Assembly (NCBI GenBank): GCA_037013685.1
Contig: CM072888.1
Location: 17,222,589-17,286,588 of the forward strand
Length of the DNA stretch: 64,000 nucleotides
Reading direction: 5' to 3'
From: Acridotheres tristis
Lineage: Eukaryota; Chordata; Aves; Passeriformes; Sturnidae
Below the pieces are notes generated by a model. The model saw only the letters and a list, made by a program, of their open reading frames with translations, was not told the origin of the DNA and made no database searches. The position numbers and the translations under genes were made by a program. Shown here one piece after another: positions 23,029 through 36,500 of the stretch (positions within the stretch are counted from its first letter, which is position 1; every line of letters starts with the position of its first letter).

Positions 23029-26000
23029 AACCATGTTGGGAAAAACCATCAACTGATTTAATCACCTTTACTTGTGATGTATTCACATAACACTTTTGGG
23101 AGGTGCTGGTGAGAGAAAGGCACTCCTCACTCATGCTGTTGCCAAATTCTCCAAAAGAGAGTTCCCCCTGCCCTAGTTTGGAGTAAACTGGTCCAGCAGT
23201 TCTTGTGGAGCTAAGTGTGATTTTGCAGTATATCAGACATTATCAGCTGATGGGCAAAATGACTTATCAACGTTATAGTGGCTGTACTTTGACAGGTATT
23301 CAAGCTGAAAGACCAATTTACATTTTCCGAAAGGAAGAAACATGCAGTAGATTAGTTTTCAAGTGGTTTTCAGTACAGGAAATGAACCTACTTATATCAG
23401 TGATTTCTAGGGTTACATTTGTTTTTTGCTGTGTTTTTTTTTCCTTTCCCTGCTAGATGCAATTTGTATTTGCTAAGGACTCTGGGCATTACATTAGAAT
23501 GAGGAAGATTTGGAGAGCAATTTTTAAAAAATAGATATCCGAATCACTATCATAATCCTTCTGGCTCTTTGAAAATGAATAGTAGACTGCTTCAGAGAGA
23601 TGTTTATTGGAATGATTAGTTTTATCATGAAATTGTTACTTCAGCACATGGTTTGAGATTGGCCATTACCTTAGAAAATTTGCAGATGAAAACACAAGGA
23701 GAGCTGCCAGTGAAAAAGTCCTGATGGCTGAAAGAGTCCTTTCCTTGTGCACTTTTTTCCCCCCATAGTTATATATTGGCTTCACCTGGGAGAAGTAAAC
23801 AATCTGTTGAAAAAGTCAAGGATGGAAAAAATAAGCTAAAGCTCTGCTGTAAATTTTATATATCATCTCTTTTGGTGGGGGAAGGTAATTTTACTTATTT
23901 ATTAATACTGCCAGGTAAATGTTGAAAAAACTCCAAATATTTATGAAAGGATGATTTTTAAAAATAAACTCTCTTTAAACCTAGCTGTAAATGTTTACAT
24001 GGGAGCCTGGAAAAGAGCTCTTAGCTTTTGACTGAGAATATGAAGAGCATGCAATGATCCTGTTAAAAGGGAAGGCTCTACATGCAAAAGGCAAAGACAA
24101 CTCCTTTGAAGATTATTAATGCATTGACAGCCTTAACAGATCTGCTTTGTTACAGGTAACCCCTTGGAAAAGAGCTCATCAATATCACCTAAAATCAGAA
24201 ACTATCTGCCAATTGAATGCTCTAAATAGCAGATCACCCTGTTTGCTTTCTTGCAGCATCACTTCACCACCTGCCCAGTTTAGTTCTAGAAGGACACCAG
24301 CATGAACCCATCTTTCTTCACCTAATGGAGTAAGGTAAAGAACTGGGTTCCTTTTACTGAGGCTCTGAATTTATAGTCCTTCTACATATACGGAAAACTC
24401 TGATGCTCATAGGGATGGACCTTGAAAAAAATACATGAATGGGTATGTACTCATTTCCATTCCTGAAATGGAGACACATATTTTGGAAGAAGACTTCTAT
24501 TGCTTTAGTCTTTCATTGTTTTTCCTCATTTACTCTTGCTCCATTTCAATTAGATATTGGACCATATAGGGATTTTCTTGAGTAACATCTAAATAGCTCT
24601 CTCAGGAATCTCTTCTCCTGTGTTAAGGAAAAAAAAAGGAAGTTAAAGGAAAGTGGGTTTTGAAGTTCAGAGTTATATAGTTAATTTTTGTGCCAGCATA
24701 GTGGGTTTTGTGATGAAAGGGTATTACTGAAATTTCAACAGTGGAGTGAAGGGAGAATGCTAATGTCCCTTTAAATGTCTCACACAGGTTGCATGAAAGC
24801 AGGATTCTATCAGTCTCAGGATGCCAAGGTTTTATTTATAAAAATAAATTCTTCTAGAAAATATCCCAAGCTGGTGTCATGTTTGAGTGCAAATGGCTCC
24901 ATTAACAGTTAGTAGTGGTTGTACATATGTCCGTCCATCTGCCTTATGACTTTGTATCTGAGGAAAGGGCTGTGAATTAGTTACTTATGTAAAAGCCTGC
25001 TTTTAATGTGTGTAAAGGAAAGGATTGCAGGCAGTGATGATACACTTGGCTAAAAGCACTCATTGCTGTAGACACACTTGTCCCTGGGCAAGATGAATCA
25101 GAGTTAAGACCAGGCCATAAAATGGATTTAACAGAATTATGGGTGTGTTCTCTTTCAATTTTTTTCTTCAGTCAATCCTACCATTTTCATATAGAATTAG
25201 AGCACCTTTAAAATTGGCAAGGGAACTCTTTTCTTTGAGTGGGTTGGTCTGTTTGTCTTGCACAAGGCACTGAAGTATTCTCACTGGAGTGAGTAAAATG
25301 CTGCAAAATGGCTTTTGCATATTCTCACTGCAGTTCTGTTGCAGCATCTTTTGCCTAAACCTAAGACTGCTTTTTATTTGCCACAGGTAATAATTTTGCT
25401 TTTGGCACTGAGTCAAGTATGAGATGATGCAGATTCAAATCTTAGTGGTACTTTGTGCCAAGTCTCTGCAAGAGCCTAGAATATATAATATTGAGCTACC
25501 ATTGCAACTGTAGGAATAGAAGTATTTTCCTTGATAAGGAAGGGTTACTGTCATGGGAACATGTTGTTTATTCATCTCTTACAATTTCTCTGTGGAGAAA
25601 ATTTCAGTCTTCCAGTCAGAGAGGAGAGATACAGATATGTAAGACAGATGCAACTTCAGTGTAACACATTGTGAGTAGCAAATGACTACTTTGAAAATGT
25701 CTCAAATTCTACATTGTGTGAAAAATCTTCCTTATAGCCATCTGACAAGCATGCATGAAATTGGGCTTGAAAAATATATTCTGATTTCCAATGGTAACTG
25801 AGAGAAAGGAAATAAATTTACAGCTAATGTTATTTTCTGTACATAATGCTGACTAGTGTTTGTTCCAGCAGCCTGAGAGGGCACAGACATCAGCCAGTTT
25901 GCTGCGTGTGGTGGTTTATTTCCACAAAGTTTTTGTACCTACATCTCTGATTCAGCTTTAATTCTGCAGTCCTCTTCAGGAGAATATTTGAACTGGAGCA

Positions 26001-27679
26001 AAAAAAATTCAGCTACTGTACAGTCATTATTAATCAAGATAAACCATATTTTCTTCCTAAGATTTCCCCTCATGCTCCATGATTTTTGGAAACATAAAGC
26101 TTCTGGGGAAATACCTTGCAAACTCTCTTTCAGTAATTTCTGTTGATTCGGTCATAAACTGATTTTGCAGCAGTGGAGAAGACAATCAACTCTGTGGAAA
26201 GTGTTCTTGCCAGTGGTTATCTTGCCTGCATCCTTGCCTGTCTGGCATGGCCTTTGTCTTCATTTCCCTAAACCAAAATGGAGTTTGCCCTCATCTCCTC
26301 TGCCCAGCATTGTCAGGCAGCAAACTTCTTTTGTTGTTTATAAAATCTGCTTCTTCTCTGGTCATATCTCTCCAGCTGGCTGGCTAATCCAGCTGCTTGT
26401 AAGCTTCTCCATAAAGTGGAATTTATCTTGCTTTCAGAAACAAAATGAATAAATCCTCCCTTTTTGCAGGGATACAAGTTGCTAACCTGTATTCATGGCA
26501 GCTTCGTGAAATTCTGTCCAATAAGGAAGACGGTTCCCTGATGTTAATCATCTTTTATGTGGTTTGTGGTCTTCCTTTTTAAAAAATGAGCAAACAAAAC
26601 AAAAACTTCCAAAAGTTAACCCAATGATCAGATGTTTCCCCCTCTTATTCTTTCTTAATTGTTCCTCCTAATCTGTTGCATCCCCCTTGTAAAAAAGGAA
26701 GAAAATTTTATGTGATGGAATGGACTTTGCTAAACACAATGTTAAATTTAGTATAGATACTAAATATAGCAGTGCCTTCCAATGACAGTCTATAGCTCTC
26801 CGGATTTTTTTCCTGGCTCTGGCCACAAATAAGATGTCTGCTACTTGTAACACCACGGGACTACCCTCCATCAGATCAATTCAAAATCGATTATATGAAT
26901 CCAAGCCAAATATGATCTAACAGGCAAGCAGCAGATAAAATGTGGAATGAGCATTCAGGATTGCCAACTGTGGCACTTAAATGTAACAAATGTGTTCACC
27001 TTTCCACTTCCTGCGTCCCCATGATGAAATATTTGCTTGGAATACTTTCAGAAAAGATGCTCTCCTCCCAATCCTAAATTGTATTGTTTTTTTCATTTCA
27101 CATATCAGCAGTTTGAACTAGTTAAAGCTCTTCTAATTGCAGCTGTGATGCTTCGTATTGCTATTGATTTTTGTAAAGAAGGTGCTTTGGCTGGTCTGTG
27201 CTTCCCATGACTGACCACAGCATCTCCTGGCCATCGAGGAAAACCTTGCCAGAAAACAGAGGGAGCTGGCCTGGGGCCAGAACTTTGCCAAGTGACAGAG
27301 TTAAAGGATCCATGGTGACCCCACAGGCCACCTAAATGGTAAAATTTGTGCAGATTGGCCTTGCCCTGCCTGGGTAGCTGTGAAAGCCCCAAAGTGTGTC
27401 CCTAGGTGAGCCTAGGGCAGTAGTGGATTTCAGTGAACTGTGAAGCAAAAACAAAACTTGTGGGCTTTCCTTCCTGAGAAGGACTTCCCAATTCCCAGTG
27501 TAGTATCTATTTCTGGGTTGGTTTCTGTTCTTCTTGGTGATTTTCCAAGCAGCAGCTTTGAAAATTTCCCTCTTACTTTTCAGACAACCTTTTTAAAAAG
27601 TAATGTACAGACCTAGGAATAAAACAAAACTCAAAAACAGTCTAAAGCCAAGATGATTGTATTCTGCTCAGCACTAGTT

Positions 27680-27722
27680 AATGATAATAATGATAATTAT
27701 AATAATGATAATAATAACAATA
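27680..27722. repeat. AT-rich (ATAATG/ATA)n microsatellite
   Basis: Imperfect ATA, ATG and ATT triplets over about 43 bp. This could be the worn tail of an L2- or MIR-like element, since those often end in ATT/ATA triplets, but no body is evident. Confidence 0.75.
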
Positions 27723-27922
27723 GTGGTAATTTCAAATGAATTTATGTGCATACTCATCCATGTAAGTTGGAATATATTTTGTGGCAACACTTCTGGTAAT
27801 ATTTCAGAACTTGCATCTTTAGAAAGAAAAAACAAATTAATTTATTTAAATGTTCAGAAGTACAATTGTAACAGCCTTTCTGCACTATTTGTCCCTAATG
27901 AGAACAAACTGTCATTGTCATT

Positions 27923-27935
27923 GTTTCCAGGCAAC
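27923..27935. promoter_or_regulatory. RFX X-box-like site GTTTCCAGGCAAC
   Basis: GTTTCC, one base, GGCAAC: five of six left-half positions and the whole right half fit the RFX consensus. The same bases also form an AG acceptor for a 60-bp open segment (27931-27990) that ends in CAG|gtaaag, so a splice-site reading competes with the regulatory one. Confidence 0.25.
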
Positions 27936-30539
27936 TACCATGGAATACTTAACCTTACATGGGGGTCTCGAAAACCACACATTATACCAGGTAAAGCATG
28001 TCTTTGAAAAGAGACTAGCTCAAGAGATCACATAGAAACATTTTATTTAATCTCATTTTTAATTAGTTCTTTTTTCTTACTTTCAGGACAATTATTTTTC
28101 TGTCAAACACTTGCTTTCCTTAACTAGGAAAATCAAATTAAACACGATTTTCACATTCTATTTTTAATATTTAACAAGCCTAGAAGTACTTTGTGCTACA
28201 GTGGTTACTGTGGGGTCATTTGGAAAGATTTTGACAGCTTGAGAGCATTCCCTCTTGATGAAAATGGGAAGAGCCAGTAAGAGAAGTATGATGGGCAGTT
28301 TTAGAGACTTCCACTGAGACTGGAAACTCATTATGCATCATGCATACTGCAAATGCCCATCTCTATTAACAGACTACAGCCTGAATAAATAAGAAATTGA
28401 TGGAGAAATGAGGGTACAGTAACGAGTAGCACAATGTGCAACGGGGGACTCTCCACCCAGGTCCCAAACAACACCTCATGAACTGAGGGAGGTGGCAAAA
28501 ATTTATCCAGTCTGTCAGTGACCGAAATTGTTTTTCATTTATTAAGTGAAAAAACATATATATGGACTTGAACTTTACTGTGCTTCACATCTGACAGCAT
28601 CTTAAACCAATTTTTTGTGGTTGTATTAGAATTTGATCATCACCACGTTTTTTATCCATGCTTCTAAAAAGTGCTTGATGACTAAATTGGCAAATAACTG
28701 GAATCTTTCTTTGGCAATTCACTAAAGTTTACATTTTCTCATCACAGCACTGCTCACTTTGAAAACTCTTATTACTTGGTGTAAAGAGCAGATTTAGCTA
28801 TAAAATAGAATGCAATGAACAAACCCTACCTGCTTTTTACAAACACAGTCCAAGAAGTCCAAGGTCCAGTGTGTTTTCTTACCCTGTTCCCTCAGCCTCC
28901 AGGGAATGGAGAGGAAAACTGGATAAAGATTCATGAAAAACATCCTTATTGATAGTCATAGATAAGTTATAATCATTGATGTGCTTTTCTAGCTAGAGAA
29001 AAATTTCTAATGGAATCAGGTTCACCAAATCTAAAGCCAAAGCAGCGCTGCTCTCTGGACTTGTGTGGAGATGGACTTCATTGTCTTATCTTTGCCAATA
29101 CACAGATTAAATTCTTTTTTTCTCCCAGCAAAAGAAAGTCACGTAAGGCCTGCACGATGTAGCCTAAATTGAGAAAGAGATTTGTCACTTTTTTGACAAT
29201 AATTCACATAGGCTCCAAGACAAATGTACTTCTGAGCAGTGACTCCATGAACAATAAAGCAAACACTCTCGACTACCTACCAGCCCATCCATCTTTTTAA
29301 ATCATGTCAGCAGGCTTCAAATTGATCATTAAGCTTTATTGTTTCATAGACAAGGAAAGAATTTGTGGTGAACTACACTGAGCCATTGAACTTTGCAATT
29401 GTTTATTACTTGGTCTTGATTTCTTGCACATTGCTACTTCATCATTTACCTATCTTTTTTTTGGAAGACATGGTTTATTCTCTTTTCAGAACTCTGGATT
29501 GCATAGGTAAATTTGTGTACTGCTTAGGCCTTCTGATTGTAAAAGCATCCACCTCCTGCTTGTGAAATCTGCAGTAGTGCTGTGTGTGTGGTTTTGTTGT
29601 AGGCAAGGTGTGAGTTCTTTCTTCTTCAAGAAAAAACAGGTTTATGCAGCCTGGTGTGAAGCTTGCTGGCTTTTGTTTGAACTGGAAGACTGATGAACAG
29701 ACTTTCTGGAAAGTGAGAAAGTACAGGCACCATAGCAGATGGATACAAAGTGGTTGAAGTGGCAAGTAAAGTAAGCTTTGTGCCATAAATGACATCTTAT
29801 GGTATAAGAACTACTCAGATAAGGATCATTTCTGTGTCATGAGGGAGAAAGAGGTGACTGCATCTGTGCTAAGTCTGTTGTAATTTCTGTTGTTATTGCT
29901 GTTATAAATGGGTGTCCTAATTAGAACTGAGGGAATTTATGGGCAGATATGAAAATGTGGTTACTATAGTTACCAGGTGCTCCAGCTCAGTCAGGAAATG
30001 TGGCTAATGTAATGATAGCCCAAGGGTAAACACATGAGGTAAATGATGAACAAGCCCCCCTGCTTCAGGAGAAAATATTTTTCTTCACACTTTTTTTGGT
30101 GGCTTATTTGCCAAATTAACATCTACCACTACAATTCCTTTTCTGTCCTTCCTTTTCTTGCAATGGACTGGTTTAGATTAGACTCTGAGGAGTTTTGAGC
30201 CAAAGAAAGTGCAGAATGAAGTAGCATTTAGAGGAAGGATAAAGATCTATTTGCCTGTCTGTCAAAGCTCTCTTCTAAAATTCCTCATAATTCCTTCATA
30301 CATACACTATACAGCAAGGTGAAATATGTGTATTTTCACAAGTTCAGAAAGAAAACTTTTTTATGCTTGCAATGATTTTTTTTTTATAAACCTAGTTCCA
30401 GTAGTGACCCTTGATCTTATGGCAGCCTGTGGACAGGGAAGGAAGAGAAAGGCAGGGAGACATTGACAGGGAGAATCCCATGAGAAAAATGGAATCTCAG
30501 GGGGATCAAACCCCACAGGAGTGATTGGAGTGGGCTCTT

Positions 30540-30560
30540 GCTAGAGCTATAGGCTCTAGC
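30540..30560. repeat. 8-bp inverted repeat, 5-base loop
   Basis: GCTAGAGC at 30540-30547 pairs exactly with GCTCTAGC at 30553-30560. A small hairpin with no wider context. Confidence 0.7.
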
Positions 30561-33500
30561 CTACAGTCAGGGTCTACATAGGTTGTTCCATTTGTTATAA
30601 AGAAAGGAAGAATAGCGAAGTCAGACTAATTTCTGCAGCAATTTCTCTGGAGTCAACAAGGTGTCACTACTGATTGTTTTGACATAGATTTTTCGGTCTT
30701 GAGTAATTACCTGTCCTTTTAGAAAAAGAAGACACATAAGGAGACAGAAAATCAGAACAGCTGTTGCTAAGGGAGCTGATCCCCACCACCTTAAACAGTG
30801 CTGACCATGAGTTGTTCTCTGGTTTTGGAGGGGGCATGCAAGAGGAGCAAAAATCCTGAAGGATCTCTATCCTGCTCCAACAGAGATAAACTGCAGCTGC
30901 ACTTATCGGTATCCAGCATGCCTTATGTTGCTGGTTGATGGAGACTAAAAAAATTACTGCTCCTTGATTCATTAGCTCTCTGTGACTGTAGGGCTGGACT
31001 CCAGTGACCTGCACAAAAGCAGAGCCACAGCTACAGCAATGAAAAAGTCAGTGTAAGGACTGTCATTGTCCATACAATTTCCAGATCCTTTCTAGGGATT
31101 GCTGCAGGCTGATGAACATACGTTTTGAAGTTGGAGAATATTGCCTATCCAGTTTTGTCTCAGATGCGTTGCTGAAGTGCCTTAATCAGACACCAGAACC
31201 TCCGACTTGAGCCTTAGAGAGAGAGAGGAGCTACAGAGCAGCTGATTTCCTGCATCCTGGCATTCTGCCTCTCCCTCAGCAAAAAATGCAAAAAAGGCTC
31301 TGAGTGTGATTACCTCAGATAGGGTCTTAGTCACAGTCATTGCAGTCATTGATGAACTTGACCATCCTGAATGGTTTAAATTACTTTGGATGATGGATTT
31401 TATCCATTAGCAAGAAGGTGATATACCAGCTCTGTCACTAGCCTTTCCACAGGAGGATTTAAATGTGCTGAGGTGCAATGTCTGGGCTTCAGCATTATTA
31501 GTGGTGCTTTATGAAGTAAAGTGCTCATGAGAACACATCCAGTTCATGTCTCCTTTCTATCCAGAGCTTTTTGGGGTACTGTGTCAGTGCCAAAGGAATT
31601 AGGTTCCTTGTTGAATTAGGTTCTCAGTGGGAGTAACCAGGCAGAAATGACACATGGACATATTTAGGCACATGAGATTGTGCTTTGCTGCAGGCTACAG
31701 GCATTGCTGTGGCTGCACAGGGCTCATCTGCTGTAATCTTCTGTGCAGAGGAGGATACTCAGCTCTTCCTCTTGGGAGATGGTCCTTCACTGAGTGTTCT
31801 GGGGAATCAGTGGAAACCTCGTGGCCTTTTGTTATAATCTAGCTACTGTTCCCTCTCGTCTGCAGGTTGCCCATAGCAGCTTGTCCTTCCTGCAGTAGGC
31901 TTACAGCTTTGTTCAAACAAAAGAAATAGAAAATACTTAGGAAAAAAAGACTTTCCAAATGGCTAGGAAAGGAGGGAGGGAGCAGTTTACATAAGCACTA
32001 GTGATGAGAATGAGGTTGTCTGTACTTTTCTTGGGATAGAAAGATACCAGTGAAATTAAAAGGCTTTTAAAGATGCCTTCTGTTTTCGTGTTACTTAGAC
32101 TACCTCTCTGCTCTGGCATAGCATATTTCCCTCTCTTTGACTTTAGAAGCTGAAGAAAGCTTCCATGTCCTGGGAGTTTGGGTTTGCCAGGATGACATTT
32201 CTGGCTGTGCAGTCATAGCCTGGATGGGACACAAAGGGACAGACACCATTAATCCAAGTGTTTCCCTGCTCAGGGGAAATGTTCCAAGCAGACCTTCAGG
32301 ATTTGTCTTCTCTCGACCTGTTTTTCGTTTGATCTCTGTATGGCTTAAGAGAATGAGAATCCCATCCTACCCACTCTTCTGTCTTTTCTGAGTACCTCCT
32401 ACACTCTGTATTAGTCAACAGCTTCGTAACTTTTATTTGCATTTGAATTTTTGGTCAGGTTTTAAAATGTTCTGTTTTCTGCCGCACCCAAACTAAAGGA
32501 AATTTGAGTCTACTTGTTTACATTGGGTTTCAATTTTGCAAAATGTTAACGTTGACTCTTTTTAGCTTCTTAGGATCTTAAATTTAAATGAATTCAGCAG
32601 CAGCATTGATAAACGTGCATTTTGCAGGATGGATAGTGAAGGGACAAAATTCTTTAAAAATGCTCAAATAGAGAAATTGTACTTGGCCACAGGAATTTTC
32701 AGTGATCCGTGCCCTTGTGACAGCACCAGAGAAATCCCATCTTCCCCACCTCATTAAGACCAAGGGCAATTTCTATATGCTGAATCTCTGAAAAAAATGT
32801 GAAACTCAGTGTTTCAAAACTCAGTGCTTCAGACCTGCCTTTCTTTACAAAGGTGATTGCATAGACTTCCTCCCTCCATGAAGTAATAGCGTTAGAGACA
32901 CTCTACTCACAAAGCTGGTTTTCTTTTTGCTGCAAGAATACAGCACACAGCCTTTGCCTGGTGATAAGCCTCTCCTAATTGCCTAAGCTGGTTCCACTGT
33001 TTGAATTTTGGATTAGGCAGGCGGCTTGAGCCAATTTTTTATGCTTTGACGTTTTAGCAAGACCCAGCTGCCAGCCTGGGTAAGCTGTGAAAACAGTCTT
33101 CTGTAGGGCTTGGCTATTTATCTTAGCCAGATCTTTAGTGCCAAAACAGTCCAGGAGCATCTAGCTCTCCTGTGGTCTATCAACCTTGAAATAGAGCCAT
33201 GGCTCAGACTGAAAAGCCAACAGGTCTTCTGTACAGTTTCTATGCATTTGCTCTTGCAGAAATATTTTAGAAGGGCAGTTTACATGCCTGAACAGCATTC
33301 TATCTGTCCATTTTCCTTATGAAGAATCTAAGAATCATTCAGTTTTCCAGGACACAGAAAATGTGCTTTTTCTCTGATAGCTGAGCTGGTACTATAATAC
33401 TGTGGGCAAAGTTTACTATTAGAAGTCAGTAAGACAGATTTGCAACCTGACAAGTTTTCTGGCTTGGCCTCGAGTACACGCTGACAAGTCTGATCACTGA

Positions 33501-36500
33501 GATTGGATAAGTACATACCTCATTTTCACACCTCATGTTAGCACCAGGATAAACAAAAATAATTTTGAAAAGCAGTAGAGCTAGCTGGAAAATGAACTCC
33601 CAGCTTTAAAATGCTCAAATCTCAACACCTTTTGTCATTTGACTTCAGCCAGAGGTAAAGTACACTGTAAAGTGCTCCCTCACATCTCCTAACATCTGCT
33701 TTTCGTCATGTTTTTGGGTGACATGGATTCTTCAGATGGAAGATGGAGTTCCTATTAAGTGTTGTTTTCAAAATCTAGCCACCTCATGCTGAAGATGTAC
33801 TTAAAGATCAGTGATGTCGAAAAGCACTGTAAGTCTGGGATGTGGTTGTTTGGATGCACAGAATGACACTGACAGAGCCAAGAGCTGTGCAGGGCTCCTG
33901 CAGTCATGGTAAGGACTTTGTGCAATTCATAAGCTGTTATGAGACTGAAAAGTGACATTCTTCCTCACCTTCTGAAAAATTCTTGAAGAAATGAGCTCGG
34001 GCACACTCAGATATCCTTTTCTGCCGTCTCTCCCCTTTGATATATAATTTTAGAATTCTTTCACCAATTTTAACCAAGTTTAACACAAAAGTGCACAGAA
34101 TTAAGCTCCTATGAGAAAGGCAGTCAGATGTCAAGAGAGTGAGACCCCAAAATAACACTCTGATTGCAATGAAGCAAAACTGTACAGCAGCACTGTGACA
34201 GTAAGAAAACTTACATTTTATTAGATATCAGTGAAGCCAGCCAACAAGGTGGAACCATGCAGAAATACAAATTTTCAACACTGTTGCTTCTCATTGAATA
34301 ATGACTTGTTTTCAGAAGAGATTATTTAAAAAAAAAGACAAAACATCTTAAAATAATAGTATAAATATCACCTGGGACAGTGCAATAACTATGAGGTAAT
34401 GCATTTGCATGAACTATGAAATCAGGCATTCACTTAGGGATGCATCGTAGAATTTCTCCTGAAACATACCAAAATACTTCACTTTCTGTTTAATTAGATT
34501 AATGACTGCTTAGAGCTCTCTCTAAGCACTGGCCATGGGTGTGCAGCTCTATATTGGGTTGTGCAGTTACTCCTCTGAACCACAAACCAGATAACCTTCC
34601 CCTATGTGTGCAAATCAGATTAAAATTCAGCAATATAGAGGCACCTAGAACATGATGGCAGACAAAGCAGCTATAAAACATTAGCCACCTCACTTGGAAA
34701 TTAAGGAACTGGGAAAGGATTTGTAGCTACCACCTGTAGAGATGACTTTTTCAGATAGAGTTGTGTTTTGGGGTAGCTTCATGCATGTGATAAAAGGGTA
34801 GGACAATATGGGATGGTGATCCTTAAAGAATGGGACAGCTTTACAGTGTTTCAAGTTGTAGAAAGTAAATGGTGGATGGCATGTGAGGAAGTGAGCACTG
34901 TCAGGGCTCCCATCAGCTGTGGGCAACATCTGTGCTTGTAGATTAAACAGTAGCAGAGAGGAGGTTTTGGTTCTCAGGCCAGCTGGCAGGACTTGACCTT
35001 GTCCACACCGTTAAACTCCTTCAGCTGAGCTGCATGCCCACACAGAAGCTGCCTGTTGGACATAGTTCCTGGGCTGTGCTAATGGCAGAATTTGGGAAAT
35101 GCTTTGTTGGCACAGGCAGCAGCATGCTGGAGCTGATCAGCAGATGTAGTGTAGTCGACTGTCAGGCTCCTGTGCACAGAAGTGGTGTCTGGCATGGTGT
35201 GTTTGACTTGTGCAGCTTCAGCCCTTCTGTCTGTCCCTGGATTCTTGTATTTACAGTCTGTTGTTTCAGAGGTCAGAATTATCATACATGCAGAAATTTG
35301 GTGAGGAGCAAGAAGCACTTAACGTCTGAGAGTGCCCTAAACTCTTCTCTCACTTTCTGAACCTGACTCAGGCAAATCCTCATTAGCCCTGTTAATGACA
35401 TGAGGTGGAAGTGGAACCATGAATTTGGCTTGCAATAGTGACAACTCCTGTTCTGTGAGGCGGACTTCTGTCACTAAGCTGTGACCCTTTGGAGCTGGCA
35501 GCCCCTCTACCACTGGGAAAGGGTAAGTGCTTTAGGAAAGCTTACAGGTAGTATGGAATAGCATCATCGAGCAGATGGGTTCTGGCTGCCCCAGTCAAAC
35601 AGTTGTCTTTCAAGACATGTCCTAGATTTTAACCTATTGAACAAAACCACAACAAATCAAATGGAAAACGCATGGTTCACTGCTCTCAGTTTTGATAGCA
35701 TCAGGAAGGTCAATCAGAGATTAATGCATGTAACTGTTTGCCAAGCCTATCTTTAATGCTTTTAGCTTGGTGTCCAAAGGAAATAGGGTGTATGTAGTAA
35801 TCCTCTTCTGGTGTTTTTTTCCTTCCCAGTCATTCTTAATCTGAACAAATCTGACAAGCATGTCAATTCTTAGAAGTTTTGTCTATCCCAGTATAGGAGG
35901 GAGTCTCTGTCAGTGAAGAAAGATGGCACTTAAGCTCAGGGAAAGATGAGCAGGGATTGCACAAGAAAGAGCAGTTCTATAAATACCCCAGCTGAAGGAA
36001 TATCTGCTTCCTGAATTTTCTCCATCAGCAGACATCTGTAATAAAATAGGGCTTGAAAACTGCTTTTTGGTTACTCTCTATCACATCTCAGTCTTTCTTT
36101 CAGAGTAAACTTTGCAAATGGGACAAATTTAATAGAAGCTGCTTTGGAAGGTGGAGCTGCTGTTTTCAACTCTGCCTTGGTAGATAAGAGCAGTAGTTGC
36201 TTGAAAAGGAGAGTGATCTCATCTGTCTTTGCTGCCTAGAAAGAGCACTACTGCACAAACTGCAAAGAGATCCAGCTGCCTGGCTCTGCAAAGTGCCATG
36301 TGCTCAGAAAACTGTGCACACTGCCACTTGTTCTTAGTGATAACAGACAAGAACAAACAGATGTGCTTTGCCTGGAATGAGATATTTTCACACTGAGTAT
36401 TTTGAATGTGCCCTGTCATTTCTGTGACTTTTTGTACTTAAAATAACAGCCTAAATGCAAGGCCAGGGTAACAGAGCTGCATGCAAAACCCCAGATAGTC

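Larger units (their letters stand above)
18940..27670. other. Unique non-coding sequence, no gene seen
   Basis: About 8.7 kb. Holds an A16 run followed by CA-rich sequence (20793-20855), a GAAG/GACA microsatellite (23001-23028), a T14 run (22787-22800) and a GC-rich patch at about 27180-27420. No exon candidate with both good splice signals and an open frame was found. No interspersed repeat was recognised by eye, although diverged L2 or MIR copies could be missed. Confidence 0.5.

Noticed and set aside
25425..25450. tRNA T-loop-like word (gattcaaatc)
   Set aside because: No acceptor stem, D-arm or anticodon arm can be arranged around it.
27180..27420. GC-rich patch with open minus-strand frame (27105-27392)
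   Set aside because: The frame shows no recognisable domain and no splice boundaries; the GC content alone explains the lack of stops.
35451..35524. Segment before a consensus donor gtaagt at 35525
   Set aside because: No adequate acceptor upstream; two frames are open only because the stretch is short.
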